64,000 bases of DNA from Halichondria panicea. Lineage: Eukaryota; Porifera; Demospongiae; Suberitida; Halichondriidae. The notes below the pieces were generated by a model, which saw only the letters and a program-made list of their open reading frames with translations, had not been told where the DNA came from and did no database searches. Position numbers and translations under genes: made by a program. Below are positions 44,786-55,974 of this stretch, in pieces (position 1 is the stretch's first letter; every line of letters starts with the position of its first letter). Location of the stretch: contig NC_087393.1 in assembly GCF_963675165.1 (NCBI RefSeq), positions 807,502 through 871,501 on the forward strand, written 5' to 3'.

Positions 44786-47142
44786 CTAGCCAGCTAGGGC
44801 ACTGTGTGACGAGAGGTCCGGTTCACTCGATATACCACTGTCCACAGCATCAACACGTCCACTAGCCACTTTGTGAGCAGAGCAGGGGAAACGTAGTGGT
44901 ACTGCACTGCGCCTTCTCTTTAGTAGTGCAATCTCTTCCCTGGCCAATTTAAGCTGCTTCTCTTCAGTAGCTTCTACCCTTTTCTGTGTCAGTAGGATAA
45001 ACAATAATTTTACTAGTTCACAATGATTATATACACGCTACTCACCAATGCCTGAAGAGATCTCTCTTTTCTCTTTAGTGCCTCCTCAGTTGACCTTAGC
45101 TTGGCCTGCAACTCAATCTCAAGACATTTATTTTTCTCTAGCTGTTTCTTAACGCTCTGTAGCTCAGTCTTTTGTGCGCTGTTTTTCTTCTCGAACTTAG
45201 TGCACTCCAATGTCAAGAGCTCTTTCATCGCCTCACTCTCCCTGTTCATGTGCTCCTCAGCCAGTGCCAACTTTTGTTGGCCTTCAAACTTGTGTATTTC
45301 TGATCGTTCCAATGCTTTCTTTGCGTCCAATAGTTCAGTCTCCAAAGCAGTGTATTTGTCAGCAAGCTCAGTGTTCTTATTCAATAGCGCCTCCTTTGTT
45401 TCCCTCCAGTCACTTCTTTCCTGTTCCAGACTCTCTTCATCCAAAATCAACTTTGTCTGTGCCTCAAATTCAAGCAGCTCTGATCGCTCCAATGCCTTCT
45501 TTGTGTTCAATAACTCAGCCTCGATGTAATTTCGATCCTCAATAAGTAACGTGCGGTTTGCCATCATCTGTTTTTTAATGTTCAGCCATTCTTTCCTTTT
45601 TCTCTCCATGTGCTCCTCTGCCAACATAACTAAGTTTTTGGTATCAGTCTCCTGTCGTTTAGAATCCTCCAATTCCCTTTTGACGTTAGTCATCTCAGCC
45701 TCCTTGTCAGCAATATACTTCTCTACAAGCTTTTCATATTCGGACACCAATGATTCTTTTGTTTTTGTCCATTGAGCCCGTTCGAGCTTAAACTTATTTT
45801 CTGATATTTTCGATCTTTTGTAAGACATCGACTTCATTAGTTTGATTTGCTTCAGGTCATCATTCTTTTCAGCTAGTTCAAGCTGTAAGGTTATAAAATT
45901 TGATTACCATGCAATCATAGTAAAGAGTGTTATAATTATATATACCTTGAGGTGAGCATTATGTTTGGTAATGTCGTGGAGCTCCTTGGACAGAGAGTTG
46001 AGAAGATCCTTGAGTGAGTCTGCATGTGTGGTTGCCTCTAAGAGCTTCGTAAGTAGAGTATCCCTCTCCAATGTCAGAATAGAGAGTTGGGACTCATTGT
46101 TGAGATTAATACCTATAAAGAGGTACAAAAAAGATAAGTGCAGTGTAAAGTTATTAGTTTGTAAGCTACAACAGTCAACCAACTGTGACATTGCAGAATA
46201 ATTTCTAAGGGAAATTATTTTGCAGCAACAACAGAATTGCATGCATTATCTGCTCACCATATAGTGACTGGAATTTCAATGCCAATGCCTTGCTTGTGGT
46301 AGTCCGTGCCCAGAGGTGGTACAGGGCAGTGCAAAGCACACACCCATACATTACAGTCATACATGTCAAGCCAAGATTTGGTCCCTATGAGAACAAACAA
46401 AAATTTGAATAAGCACATCAAGTTATAGCTCTTTGGCTCACCATGTGGTGGGTCCATTCATTCCAGTAGGAGTTGAGAAGATCTCCATACGACAGTGTTG
46501 ATCGATAGTGATGCGAGCGCAAGTCAGAGGCTGTTCCGTCAAATTCCGATTCCGATACAAGGCTGACAGTTTCCAATTCCAATTTCAGATCAACTTCATA
46601 CACGATGATAGTGTAGTCAAACGCTTGGGTTTTCGAGTAATCAGTATCCAGAGTTAATGAGAGGGGAAATGAGTTAAAATGCTTAAAATCCAGAGAGGTG
46701 TTCGCATGAACATGAGAGTCTTCATCGCTCAGTGGTGAAGAGTCATTCGAAACAAGGTTCTCCTCAGCAGTTTGCAATACCTATGGAAAAAAATTTGACA
46801 TAATTATAGCTAGCCTGCAAAAAAGCAATAAAAAGCAGCTCTTACGTCAATTTCTTTCAAGCAAAGTCCTTGCCTTGGGTTGAACAAGGCCCATTCTAAA
46901 GAGAGGGTAAAATCACTTCCTCCAAGAGACTGCAACTCATTCTGCAACTCATTCTTCAGGACTGTGCCTGAGCCTGTGATGAACAAATAAAGTATTAAAA
47001 TCAGTTAGCTAAAATGATCATTATTTTATTTACCTAAGAAGCAGTTGGACAGTGTATTTTCTATCAAATGGGGAGGAGTTGAGAATCCGATTAGCACTGC
47101 TGCGGCCATGAGAATGGCACGTGCCGTGTTGCTTTCGAGCAT
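44786..47142 (-). CDS. Membrane-anchored coiled-coil protein, array copy M2 (type B)
   Basis: Exons are 47034-47142, 46846-46973, 46442-46780, 46258-46384, 45946-46112, 45046-45882 and 44786-44983 (634 aa), with no lesion. Type B hallmarks shared with M4 are IADKEAEM, WLNIKKQM, LLNKNTEL and DLKLELETV in exon 3. In this copy alone the frame also runs upstream of MLESN to MRFVCMAIVDQLIAHIH.... Because that extension is frameshifted or stopped in M1, M3 and M4, I read it as 5' leader. The tail reads PLRFPCSAHKVASGR, with two changes from the type A copies. Intron 1 is only 60 nt, the empty site of the MITE found in M1. Confidence 0.82.
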
Positions 47143-47296
47143 CTTCTTGACCGAAGTAATCAATATCGTAGCTGATAAATAGCCTTCTTTCTCACAGTAG
47201 AACTCAAGAGATCTGCTTGCAGATTTTGCAGGAGAATGAATGTGAGCGATGAGTTGATCTACTATTGCCATGCACACAAAACGCATAAACGCTACA

Positions 47297-47304
47297 TGAC
47301 GTCA
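47297..47304. promoter_or_regulatory. CRE palindrome in divergent promoter of unit 2
   Basis: TGACGTCA between M2 (ATG 47,142) and P2 (first ATG 47,575), with conserved flank 'cgcataaacgctaca'. Confidence 0.55.
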
Positions 47305-47890
47305 TCCTATGCTGAGTGACGCGTCGGTAAATTTTTGTGCTTACCGTACCTATTATGCTTACTCATCTCTACATAAAGTAGCTCTCTCTATGATTTTCAG
47401 CTGTGACTAGAGCTATGCAGTGCAGAATTATCGTAGCTAGCAGCGCCATTTGTCACAATTGAAAAAGGGTGGGGCTGCTGCATACTTACAGAGCATGCGC
47501 AAAACAGCAATAATTATTGTAGCTGGTTATGGTTGTATGGTGTGTCTTTGTTCAAGTTTAAGTATTCAGCCATCATGGTCAATGAAGCAGGTAAGATTTA
47601 TTGTAGCCAGGAGCTAGCTGGAAATTGTATGCAGCTTAGTTATACTTTATATAGATCTAACTCATCATAAAATACAATCAGGCCTTACTTACAATCTTCT
47701 GTTGACCCCCCCCCCCCCTGCAGATATCAAGAGTGAATACAAAACACTGGAGGAGGAAGCAGAGAGTATAGTCATTGTGGATGTGAGTACTGAGTGAGCA
47801 ACAATGCCCCTAGCATGGCAGCATGTGCAGGGGCTGATCCAGGAGGTGGTTTTGAGGGGCTGAAGCCCCCCCCATCTACCTATGTATTGC

Positions 47891-48517
47891 CAAGGGCGTA
47901 TACAGAGAAGAGGGCATGCAACTCGCCCTATTCTCAGAATCATCCGACTTCGTATTGAGCTATTTTTAGAACTGCCCACAAAAACGCCCACACGTAACCT
48001 TTGACCGCACAAGGTAAATCAAAGTATTTTTTATATATATCTGTGCTAGCTAGCTAGCTCGATTGCAGCATAGTAAAACTAGTTCTCAGCAGCAGTATGG
48101 CTCGTACTAGCAGTGTCAAAGGCAAAGGCAAACGATCCAACAGTTGCAACTCCAAGAAGATGAAACCTACGTACAATAAACCTGTCTTCCTGAGTCTCTG
48201 GTACTTCTTAACAATGCGCCCAGCACTTAACTTCCTGCTCGAAGGGGTTGTCTTGGACCTGGCTGGACTAGGACTGGTCATGACACTTCTCTAAAATAAT
48301 ACTGCACTGTTAGCTAGCTAGCGCTATTTAGCAAAGGCAGCTCTGATGTACACGCCCATAATTATAACTCCGTAAACAACACCGCCCACTTGTTCACGTC
48401 CGTATACTGGATTCTATTTTTAGCATATCCGGTCTCTGATACGAAGTCGGATGAGTACGTAGGGTACATAGTGAGTTGCATGCCCTCTTCTCTGTATATA
48501 CTGTATATACGCCCTTG
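47891..48517. mobile_element. 627-bp TIR element nested in the hAT-like element
   Basis: It starts CAAGGGCGTATACAGAGAAG and ends with the near-inverse (CTTCTCTGTATA ... TATACGCCCTTG), flanked by GTATTGC on both sides (47,884-47,890 and 48,518-48,524). Inner arms also pair ('catccgacttcgtat' and 'atacgaagtcggatg'). The P4 copy of the outer element has the unoccupied 'gtattgc' at about 58,946-58,952. A 65-codon frame inside is not convincing as a gene. Confidence 0.88.
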
Positions 48518-49382
48518 GTATTGCTAATCTGAGGTTACAACAATTTTGCCACCAACCTTGTTACTTATGCATCTGCATGTAGACTCACTGACTTAAGAGA
48601 TGCTAGACAACAGCCAGGTCTGCTACTAAGAGTATAAAGGATCTAGGCTAGCTAGCTGGACCTAGCTAGCGAGCTAGACTTACATACTAATTTAAAGTGC
48701 ATAGGTCAACTTAGTCTCATGAATTAGCCGCACTCTTTCAAGGTCCGGCTGATTCTAGCCTCAATTCCAGGCCGCACTTCACTCAAGGAAGTGGGCCTGG
48801 TATCGACTGCTTGCGCATTCGCAAATATCCCCCCGGTATCTGGGGGCTTTGGATAACATCGTATATATGCTCAGTAAAACTATGAAATCACAACGAACGG
48901 AAGTGGATTGAAGGAAGTAGATAGATAGTTCGATTGAAGGTTTCTAGCCCATCGGATAGCATTCTCTGATAGCTACCCTTAGCCTGCTATATTAACAAAA
49001 GACTCACAGCCTGCAACAGTGTGGATAACGATCGCCTGAACGGAGTGAAAGCTGGCAAGAGCCTATATGGACAGGCCACGCCCATTTAACACTAACTTTG
49101 GTGAAAGTCTGATTCCATCAGAAGAAAATAGCTGTACAACAAACCTACATAGCTCTGTCTCTAGCTAGCTATATAGCTCTGTGTGGCTTTTAGGATATTT
49201 TCTCTGATGAATTCTGTATTATAGGAAATTTTACGAGAAAAAATATCCAATAATTTTTGCGCATGCGCAAGCAATCGATAGTAGGCCTTCTTTTCTATGA
49301 TGGCCGGTGAAGGAGGCTACTGATTCACGAGACTAAGGTCGACTATTGCTGTTGCTGAGTAAGCTCCTTGTGCAATGTTTTG

Positions 49383-49561
49383 TAGCCTCGATCCCAGGCC
49401 TCTCTTCCTAGGCCTTGTGAAGGAGGCTATTAATTGTGCATGCTGCATGCTGCAATATGGAGCAGATCTCAGACGTTTTCAGCTAGTTGCAAGGAAGCAG
49501 CCTTACCTCCTCTCACCAGACTGCACTGGGTAGGCATTGTACTTGTGGTCCTTTCATTGTA
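49383..49561. other. Segment in opposite orientation relative to the P4 paralogue
   Basis: This 179-bp TA-to-TA segment is the reverse complement of 59,803-59,986, while sequence on both sides (…tgcaatgttttg and taccaagagtgca…) is collinear. It begins with a member of the 'TAGCCTCGAT' hairpin family. Confidence 0.92.
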
Positions 49562-50589
49562 TACCAAGAGTGCATGCACGAATGTACATGTAACATCTAC
49601 AATGTATATACAGTATCAATCCTTGAATTGTTGATTAGAACGAGTTTTTTGTATTAACTTTTTCGAATTCAGTATTCACTCATTAATATAAAAGTTCAAA
49701 GGTCAAATTGTGAGCAAATTGTAAAAAATGTTGCACCCTTTCTACTAGCCCCCCCCCTTTCATTTTTCCTGGATCCGCCCCTGACATGTGAGCTTCATTG
49801 TATAATTATAACTGGGATAGATTTTTAATTTGGGTGACTTGCACTCTATAAGCACTATGGAATGCACTCTTATTATAGGCTACTTTAATATGTTATCCTT
49901 GTCCTTGCATGCTAAACTGAAACTACAACTCTCAGTATAGGCAAAATAGAAGTTGAGTTTTTAATGATTTCGTTTCGCTATTTGCAGTACAAGTTGATTG
50001 GTTTTGAGTATGGTGCTCCTGTGGCAGTGTCCTGTCTGAGCAACTATAGGGACAGGTTGCTCATGGCAGCGGCATGCTGCTGCTGCTGTGGACTGGCAGC
50101 TGTTAAATGCTCCAACGATGTAAGCAGCTCGTCACAAAAAATTCAGTCTGTTCCTAATGTACTCCATTCATGCATGTAATATGGATGTGTATACATTTGA
50201 CACTGTATAAGCTTGTGCGTCAACAATTATATCTATAGTACCTTTATATTAGTTTAAGCCTCTAGAAATTTATAGGTTTACTGCCTTGTGCAGGTCAACT
50301 CCAAGCTAAGAGTTGGGGACATGGAAGGAGCGAGGAAAGCTTCTGACAAGGCACTCTGTTTCACCAACACTGCTGTGATGACTGGCCTATAGGCATTCAA
50401 ACCGCCATTATGTGGCTATTCTGTAATTCGTTTCTAAGGCCATGCTGTAGAATGTTTTGAATGGTTGATTAATTGATTCACATTAATTTTACATTCATTT
50501 ATAACATTTACATTGTAACGATCAACTATAACTATAATACAGTCATGCATAGCCATTGTCCAATAATCCAGTTTTGTGATTATTATAAG

Positions 50590-52932
50590 CTAGCCAGCTA
50601 GGGCACCGTGTGACGAGAGGTCAGGTTCACTCGATATACCACTGTCCACAGCATCAACACGTCCACTAGCCACTTTGTGAGCGGAGCGGGGGGAACGTGG
50701 TGGTACTGCACTGCGCCTTCTCTTTAGTAGTGCAATCTCTTCCCTGGCCAATTTAAGCTGCTTCTCTTCAGTAGCTTCTACCCTTTTCTGTGTCAGTAGG
50801 ATAAACAATAATTTTACTAGTTCACAATGATTATATACACGCTACTCACCAATGCCTGAAGAGATCTCTCTTTTCTCTTTAGTGCCTCCTCAGTTGACCT
50901 TAGCTTGGCCTGCACCTCAATCTCAAGACATTTACTTTTCTCTAGCTGTTTCTGAACGCTCTGTAGCTCAGTCTTTTGTGCGCTGTTTTTCTTCTCGAAC
51001 TTAGTGCACTCCAATGTCAAGAGCTCTTTCATTGCCTCACTCTCCCTATTCATGTGCTCCTCAGCCAGTACCAACTTTTGTTGGCCTTCAAACTTGTGTA
51101 TTTCTGATCGTTCCAATGCTTTCTTTGCGTCCAGTAGTTCGGTCTCCAAAGCAGTGTATTTGTTAGCAAGCTCAGTGTTCTTTTTCAATAGCGCCTCCTT
51201 TGTCTCCTTCCAGTCACTTCTTTCCTGTTCCAGACTCTCTTCATCCAAAATCAACTTTGTCCGTGCCTCAAATTCAAGCAGCTCTGATCGCTCCAATTCT
51301 TTCTTCGTGTTCAATAACTCAGCCTCGATATAATTGCGATCCTCGATAAGCAACGTGCGGTTTGCCATCATCTGTTTTTCAATGTTCAGCCATTCTTTCC
51401 TTTTTCTCTCCATGTGCTCCTCTGCCAACATAACCAAGTTCTTGGTATCAGTCTCTTGTCGTTTAGAATCCTCCAATTCCCTTTTGACGTTAGTCATCTC
51501 AGCCTCCATGTCAGTAATATACTTCTCTACAAGCTTTTCATATTCGGACACCAATGATTTTTTCGTTTTTGTCCATTCAGCCCGTTCAAGCTTAAACTTA
51601 TCTTCTGACATTTTCGATCTTTTGTAAGACATCGACTTCATTAGTTTGATTTGCTTCAGGTCATCATTCTTTTTAGCTAGTTCAAGCTGTAAGGTTATAA
51701 ATTTTGATTACCATGCAATCACAGTAAAGAGTGTTATAATTATATATACCTTGAGGTGAGCATTATGTTTGGTAATGTCGTGGAGCTCATTGGACAGAGG
51801 GTTGAGAAGATCCTGGAGTGAGTCTGCGTGTGTGGTTGCCTCTAAGAGCTTCGTAAGTAGAGTATCCCTCTCCAATGTCAGAATAGAGAGTTGGGACTCA
51901 TTGTTGAGATTAATACCTATAAAGAGGTACAAAAAGATAAGTGCAGTGTAAAGTTATTAGTTTGTAAGCTACAACCAACTGTGACATTGCAGTCTAAGGG
52001 AAATTTGCAGCAACAACAGAATTGCATGCATTATCTGCTCACCATATAGCGACTGGAATTTCAATGCCAATGCCTTGCTTGTGGTAGTCCGTGCCCAGAG
52101 GTGGTACAGGGCAGTGCAAAGCACACACCCATACATAACAGTCACACATGTCAAGCCAAGATTTGGTCCCTATGAGAACAAACAATTATAATCAGCACAT
52201 CAAGTTATAGCTCTTTGGCTCACCATGTGGTAGGTCCATTCATTCCAGTAGGAGTTGAGAAGATCTCCATAGGACAGTGTAGATCGATAGTGATGCAAGC
52301 GCAAGTAAGAGGCCGTTCCGTCAAATTCCGATTCTGATACAAGGCTGACAGTTTCCAATTCCAATTCCAGATCAACTTTATACACGATGGTCGTGTAGTC
52401 AAACGCTTGGGTTTTCGAGTAATCAGTGTCCAGAGTTGATGAGAGGAGAAATGAATTAAAATGCTTAAAATCCAGAGAGGTGTTTGCATGAACGTGAGAG
52501 TCTTCATCGCTTAGTGGTGAAGAGTCGTTCGAAACAAGGTTCTCCCCAGCAGTTTGCAATACCTGTGGAAAAAAAGTTGACATAATTATAGCTAGCTAGC
52601 AAAAAAGCAATAAAAAGCAGCTCTTACGTCAATTTCTTTCAAGCAAAGTCCTTGCCTTGGGTTGAACAAGGCCCATTCTAAAGAGAGGGTAAAATCACTT
52701 CCTCCAAGAGACTGCAACTCATTCTGCAATTCATTCTTCAGGACTGTGCCTGAGCCTGTGATGAATAAATAAAGTATTAAATTTTATTATCAGTTAGCTA
52801 AAATGATAATTATTTTATTTTACCTAAGAAGCAGTTGGACAGTGTATTTTCTATCAAATGGGGAGGAGTTGAGAATCCAATTAGCACTGCTGCGGCCATG
52901 AGAATGGCACGTGCCGTGTTGCTTTCGAGCAT
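50590..52932 (-). CDS. Membrane-anchored coiled-coil protein, array copy M3 (type A)
   Basis: Exons are 52824-52932, 52628-52755, 52224-52562, 52043-52169, 51750-51916, 50850-51686 and 50590-50787, 634 aa, intact. It shares with M5 (and partly M1) DMEAEM, LNIEKQM and LLKKNTEL. M3 and M5 alone have KKELERSEL and EARTKL, making them the closest pair. An alternative open frame (MTSCSVYAFC...) runs into MLESN here, different from the upstream frame of M2; this supports the view that the upstream region is untranslated. C-terminal tail PPRSPRSAHKVASGR. Confidence 0.82.
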
Positions 52933-53085
52933 CTTCTTGACCAAGTAAACAATATCGTAGCTGATAAATAGCCTTCTCTTTCTCACAATAGAACTCAAGA
53001 GATCTGCTTGCAGATTTTGCAGGAGAATGAATGAGTGATGAGTTGATCTACTATTGCCATGCACACAAAACGCATAAACGCTACA

Positions 53086-53093
53086 TGACGTCA
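53086..53093. promoter_or_regulatory. CRE palindrome in divergent promoter of unit 3
   Basis: TGACGTCA between M3 (ATG 52,932) and P3 (ATG 53,337). The NRF1-like site found in other units reads 'gcaggcgc' here. Confidence 0.55.
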
Positions 53094-53693
53094 TCCTATG
53101 CTGAGTGACGCGTCGGTAAATTTTTGTGCCTATACCGATATGGGATATGCTTACGCATCTCTACATAAGGTAGCTCTCTCTATGATTTTCAGCTGTGACT
53201 AGAGCTATGCACTGCAGAATTATCGTAGCTAGCCCTTTGCAATTGAAAAAGGGTGGGGCTGCTGCATACTTACAGAGCAGGCGCAAAACAGCTTGTAGTT
53301 GTAGCTAGTTGTAGCTGGTTGATATTCAATGGTTGTATGATGTTTTTGTTCAAGTTTAAGTATTCAGCCATCACGGCCAATGAAGCAGGTAAGTAGCCAA
53401 TAGCCATGTCAAAGGAGCTAGCTAGAAATTGTATGCAGCTTAATATAGATCTAACTCATCATAAAATACAATCAGGCCTTACTTACAATCTTCTGTTGAC
53501 CCCCCCCCCCCCCTGCAGATATCAAGAGTGAATACAAAACACTGGAGGAGGAAGCAGAGAGTATAGTCATTGTGGATGTGAGTACTGAGTGATAAATAAA
53601 CAATTAGCATGCAACATGTGAGCTTCATGGTATAATTATAGATTTTAATTTGAGTCACTTGCACACAGTAAGCACTATAATTATATGGAATGC

Positions 53694-54075
53694 AGTGGCG
53701 TAGCCAGGGGGTGGCAAAGGGGGAAAATGCCCCCCCTTTTTCTGGATCTCTACTACTCTGCTCAAGTTATTGTATCTGATTATCTTGCTGAGCACTCCCT
53801 TTCTTCGGAATCTTGCTGCAGTTATAGCTAGCTAGTAGGCAAGCAAAACGATTTAGTCTCTAAACTGTGAGCTATTCTGGTCTAAATCTATAGACAGTTC
53901 TTGTTCTTTGCTAAACTAGCTTCTTCTATATGCAAATAAAACATCAGGCCACACCCAACTATTTAGAGAAGTCAATTATGACGTCATAATTAAAAGTCGT
54001 GGCTTCCGGTCAAAATTTCGGCGCTGCGCGGCTGATAAGTTTTGCCCCTCTTCCAAAAAATCCTGGCTACGCTCC
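53694..54075. mobile_element. TIR element in P3 intron 2, orthologous to that in P1
   Basis: Same ends and same flanking 'tggaatgca' duplication as at 43,116-43,492, in the same intron. The insertion therefore predates the A-A' duplication. Confidence 0.8.
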
Positions 54076-54241
54076 TGGAATGCACTCTCTTATTTTAGGC
54101 TCCTTAAACATGTTGTCCTTGCATGCTAAACTGAAACTGACCGGATTAACAAGAGTCTACTGTAATGCCCCTAGCATGGCAACATGTGAGCTTCATGGTA
54201 TAATTATAACTGGGATAGATTTTTAGATGGGTCACTTGCAC

Positions 54242-54776
54242 CATAGATAGAGTAAAGAGGGATTGGAAACGGAAGTACCCTCGAAGTACTATCCGTGTAT
54301 CTCCGCGGTTTTAATCGAGGCTTACTTTTTAACCCAAGGGCTAAACATGAATAATTCATGAGTATTGTTTTGCTCTCAGTAAGAAGTCCATGAGCAGTTA
54401 TGCTGCTAAACATCCACTTTCTCTAATACTTGAGGCCATTTGGGACACAGGACACTATTTAGTTACAAAGCCTTAGCTATATCAAAGGTATACTAATAGG
54501 AACACAAGCATGAAAAAGCGCTCTGTGTACCTCTAGCTACTTCACGACAATCGAGATTATATATTCTTTGTTTCCAATTGATACCTACTATCAGGGGGCA
54601 TGTGATTCAGTAATGGGGGTAGCTCTGAGATGTATGCTTTGGACACAATAAGTTTCCCGGGCTTTTGCGGGAGTTATGAGGAGATACACGGATGGTCCCA
54701 GAGCCACTACGTAGACTCCATTGTAAAACATCACGTGAATCACTTCCGTTTCCAATCCCTCTTTACTCTATCTATG
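54242..54776. mobile_element. 535-bp TIR element unique to P3
   Basis: Termini CATAGATAGAGTAAAGAGGG and CCCTCTTTACTCTATCTATG, with inverted identity over about 36 bp, flanked by CTTGCAC on both sides (54,235-54,241 and 54,777-54,783). P1, P2 and P4 show the empty site 'cacttgcactctataagc'. No coding capacity. Superfamily not determined. Confidence 0.93.
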
Positions 54777-55974
54777 CTTGCACTCTATAAGCCGTGACTA
54801 TATGGAATGCACTCTTATTTTTTAGGCTCCTTTAATATGTTGTCATTTTCCTTGCATGCTAAACTGAAACTATACAACTCTCAGTAGGCAAAATGGAAGT
54901 TGAGAGTGTTCAGTTTTTAATGATTTTGTTTTGCTATTTGCAGTACAAGTTGATCGGTTTTGAGTATGGTGCTCCTGTGGCAGTGTCCCATCCGAGCAAC
55001 TATAGGAACAGGTTGCTCATGGCAACGGCATGCTGCTGCTGCTGTGGACTGACAGCTGTTAAATGCTCCAACGATGTAAGCAGCTCGTCACAAAATTCAG
55101 TGTGTTCCTAATGTACTCCATTCATGCATGTAATATGGATGTGTACATTTTACACTGTAAGCTTGTGCGTCAACAATAATTATTTTTAGACACTAGTTGA
55201 TAAGATCTACATGCATGGGAAGGTACATGGGAAAAGTGCCTCAGAGCAGATATACTATGGGACTTAGTATACCTGCAAATTTACTTAGTATACCTAGTGT
55301 TCCGTTGTCTGTATTGTAGTCAAGCGGTTTGCGCATGCGCACTAGTATCTAAATGAGTTAGACACTGTTTTGTCGGTGTCCATGATTTAGAAGTCCTCAG
55401 CCACTTAATTTAGTATACCCTCGCTACGCTCAGGATACTAAATCAGTGCCTTTGGGCTTTAAAATCCCATAGACACCTCCAAAACAGTGTCTAACTATTA
55501 TATCTAAATCCTATATATAGACACCTCCTGCAGTGTCTAACTATTATACAGTACCTTTATAATTATTATTTTAAGCCTCTAGAAATTTATAGGTTTGCTG
55601 CCTTGTGCAGGTCAACTCCAAGCTAAGAGTTGGGGACATGCATGGAAGGAGCGAGGAAAGCTTCTGACAAGGCACTCTGTTTCACCAACACTGCTGTGAT
55701 GACTGGTCTAGGCATTCTAACTGCCATTATTCTGCTTTTCGTGGCCATTCTGTTTACTTATATTCATATTAATTGATGCAGCTACTACGTTTCTAAGGCC
55801 ATGCTGTAGAATGTTTTGAATGGTTGATTAATAATTGATACACATTAATTTTACATTGTAACATTTACATTGTAACATTTACATTGTAACGATCAACTAT
55901 AACTATAATACAGTCATGCATAGCCATTGTCCAATAATCCAGTTCTGTGATTATTATAAGCTAGCTATAGCCAG

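Larger units (their letters stand above)
47828..49783. mobile_element. hAT-like non-autonomous element in P2 intron 2
   Basis: Ends CAGGGGCTGATCCAGG and CCTGGATCCGCCCCTG, flanked by 'gcatgtg' and 'acatgtg' (one substitution). P1 and P3 carry the empty site 'caacatgtgagcttc'. The element is 1,956 bp because a second TIR element (47,891-48,517) is nested inside. No transposase frame was recognised. The paralogous insertion is in P4. Confidence 0.85.
47575..50392 (+). pseudogene. CD225/dispanin gene copy P2, truncated by frameshift in last exon
   Basis: Exons are 47575-47590, 47724-47782, 49988-50119 and 50294-50392. A 2-bp insertion changes 'ggcctaggc' to 'ggcctataggc' and produces TAG at 50,390-50,392. 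This removes the transmembrane helix after MTGL. The upstream in-frame start used by P1/P3 is lost through indels near 47,538, while ACG of P1/P3 is ATG here (47,575), giving MVNEA as a possible start. Intron 2 is 2.2 kb long because of a hAT-like insertion. A product of about 102 aa without membrane anchor would be made if translated; I call it a pseudogene. Confidence 0.75.
53337..55776 (+). pseudogene. CD225/dispanin gene copy P3, frameshifted in last exon
   Basis: Exons are 53337-53388, 53519-53577, 54944-55075 and 55611-55776. Exons 1-3 are intact (start MMFLFKFKYSAITANEA). In exon 4 'ggacatggaagg' has become 'ggacatgcatggaagg', a 4-nt duplication of CATG. The frame then reaches TGA at 55,665-55,667, before the GARKAS signature is complete. 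The ancestral frame downstream is still recognisable to 55,776 and encodes a full transmembrane helix (GILTAIILLFVAIL), so the lesion is young. Intron 2 carries two insertions (53,694 and 54,242). Confidence 0.78.

Noticed and set aside
47143-47286. N-terminal extension of M2 (MRFVCMAIVDQLIAHIH...) as true protein start
   Set aside because: The same DNA is frameshifted or stopped in M1, M3 and M4, whereas MLESN onward is open in all, so the extension is more likely leader sequence.
47689-48294. Frames at 47,689-48,012 (-), 48,054-48,281 (-) and 48,097-48,294 (+) inside the nested TIR element
   Set aside because: No transposase or other domain; mutually overlapping; in a non-autonomous element.
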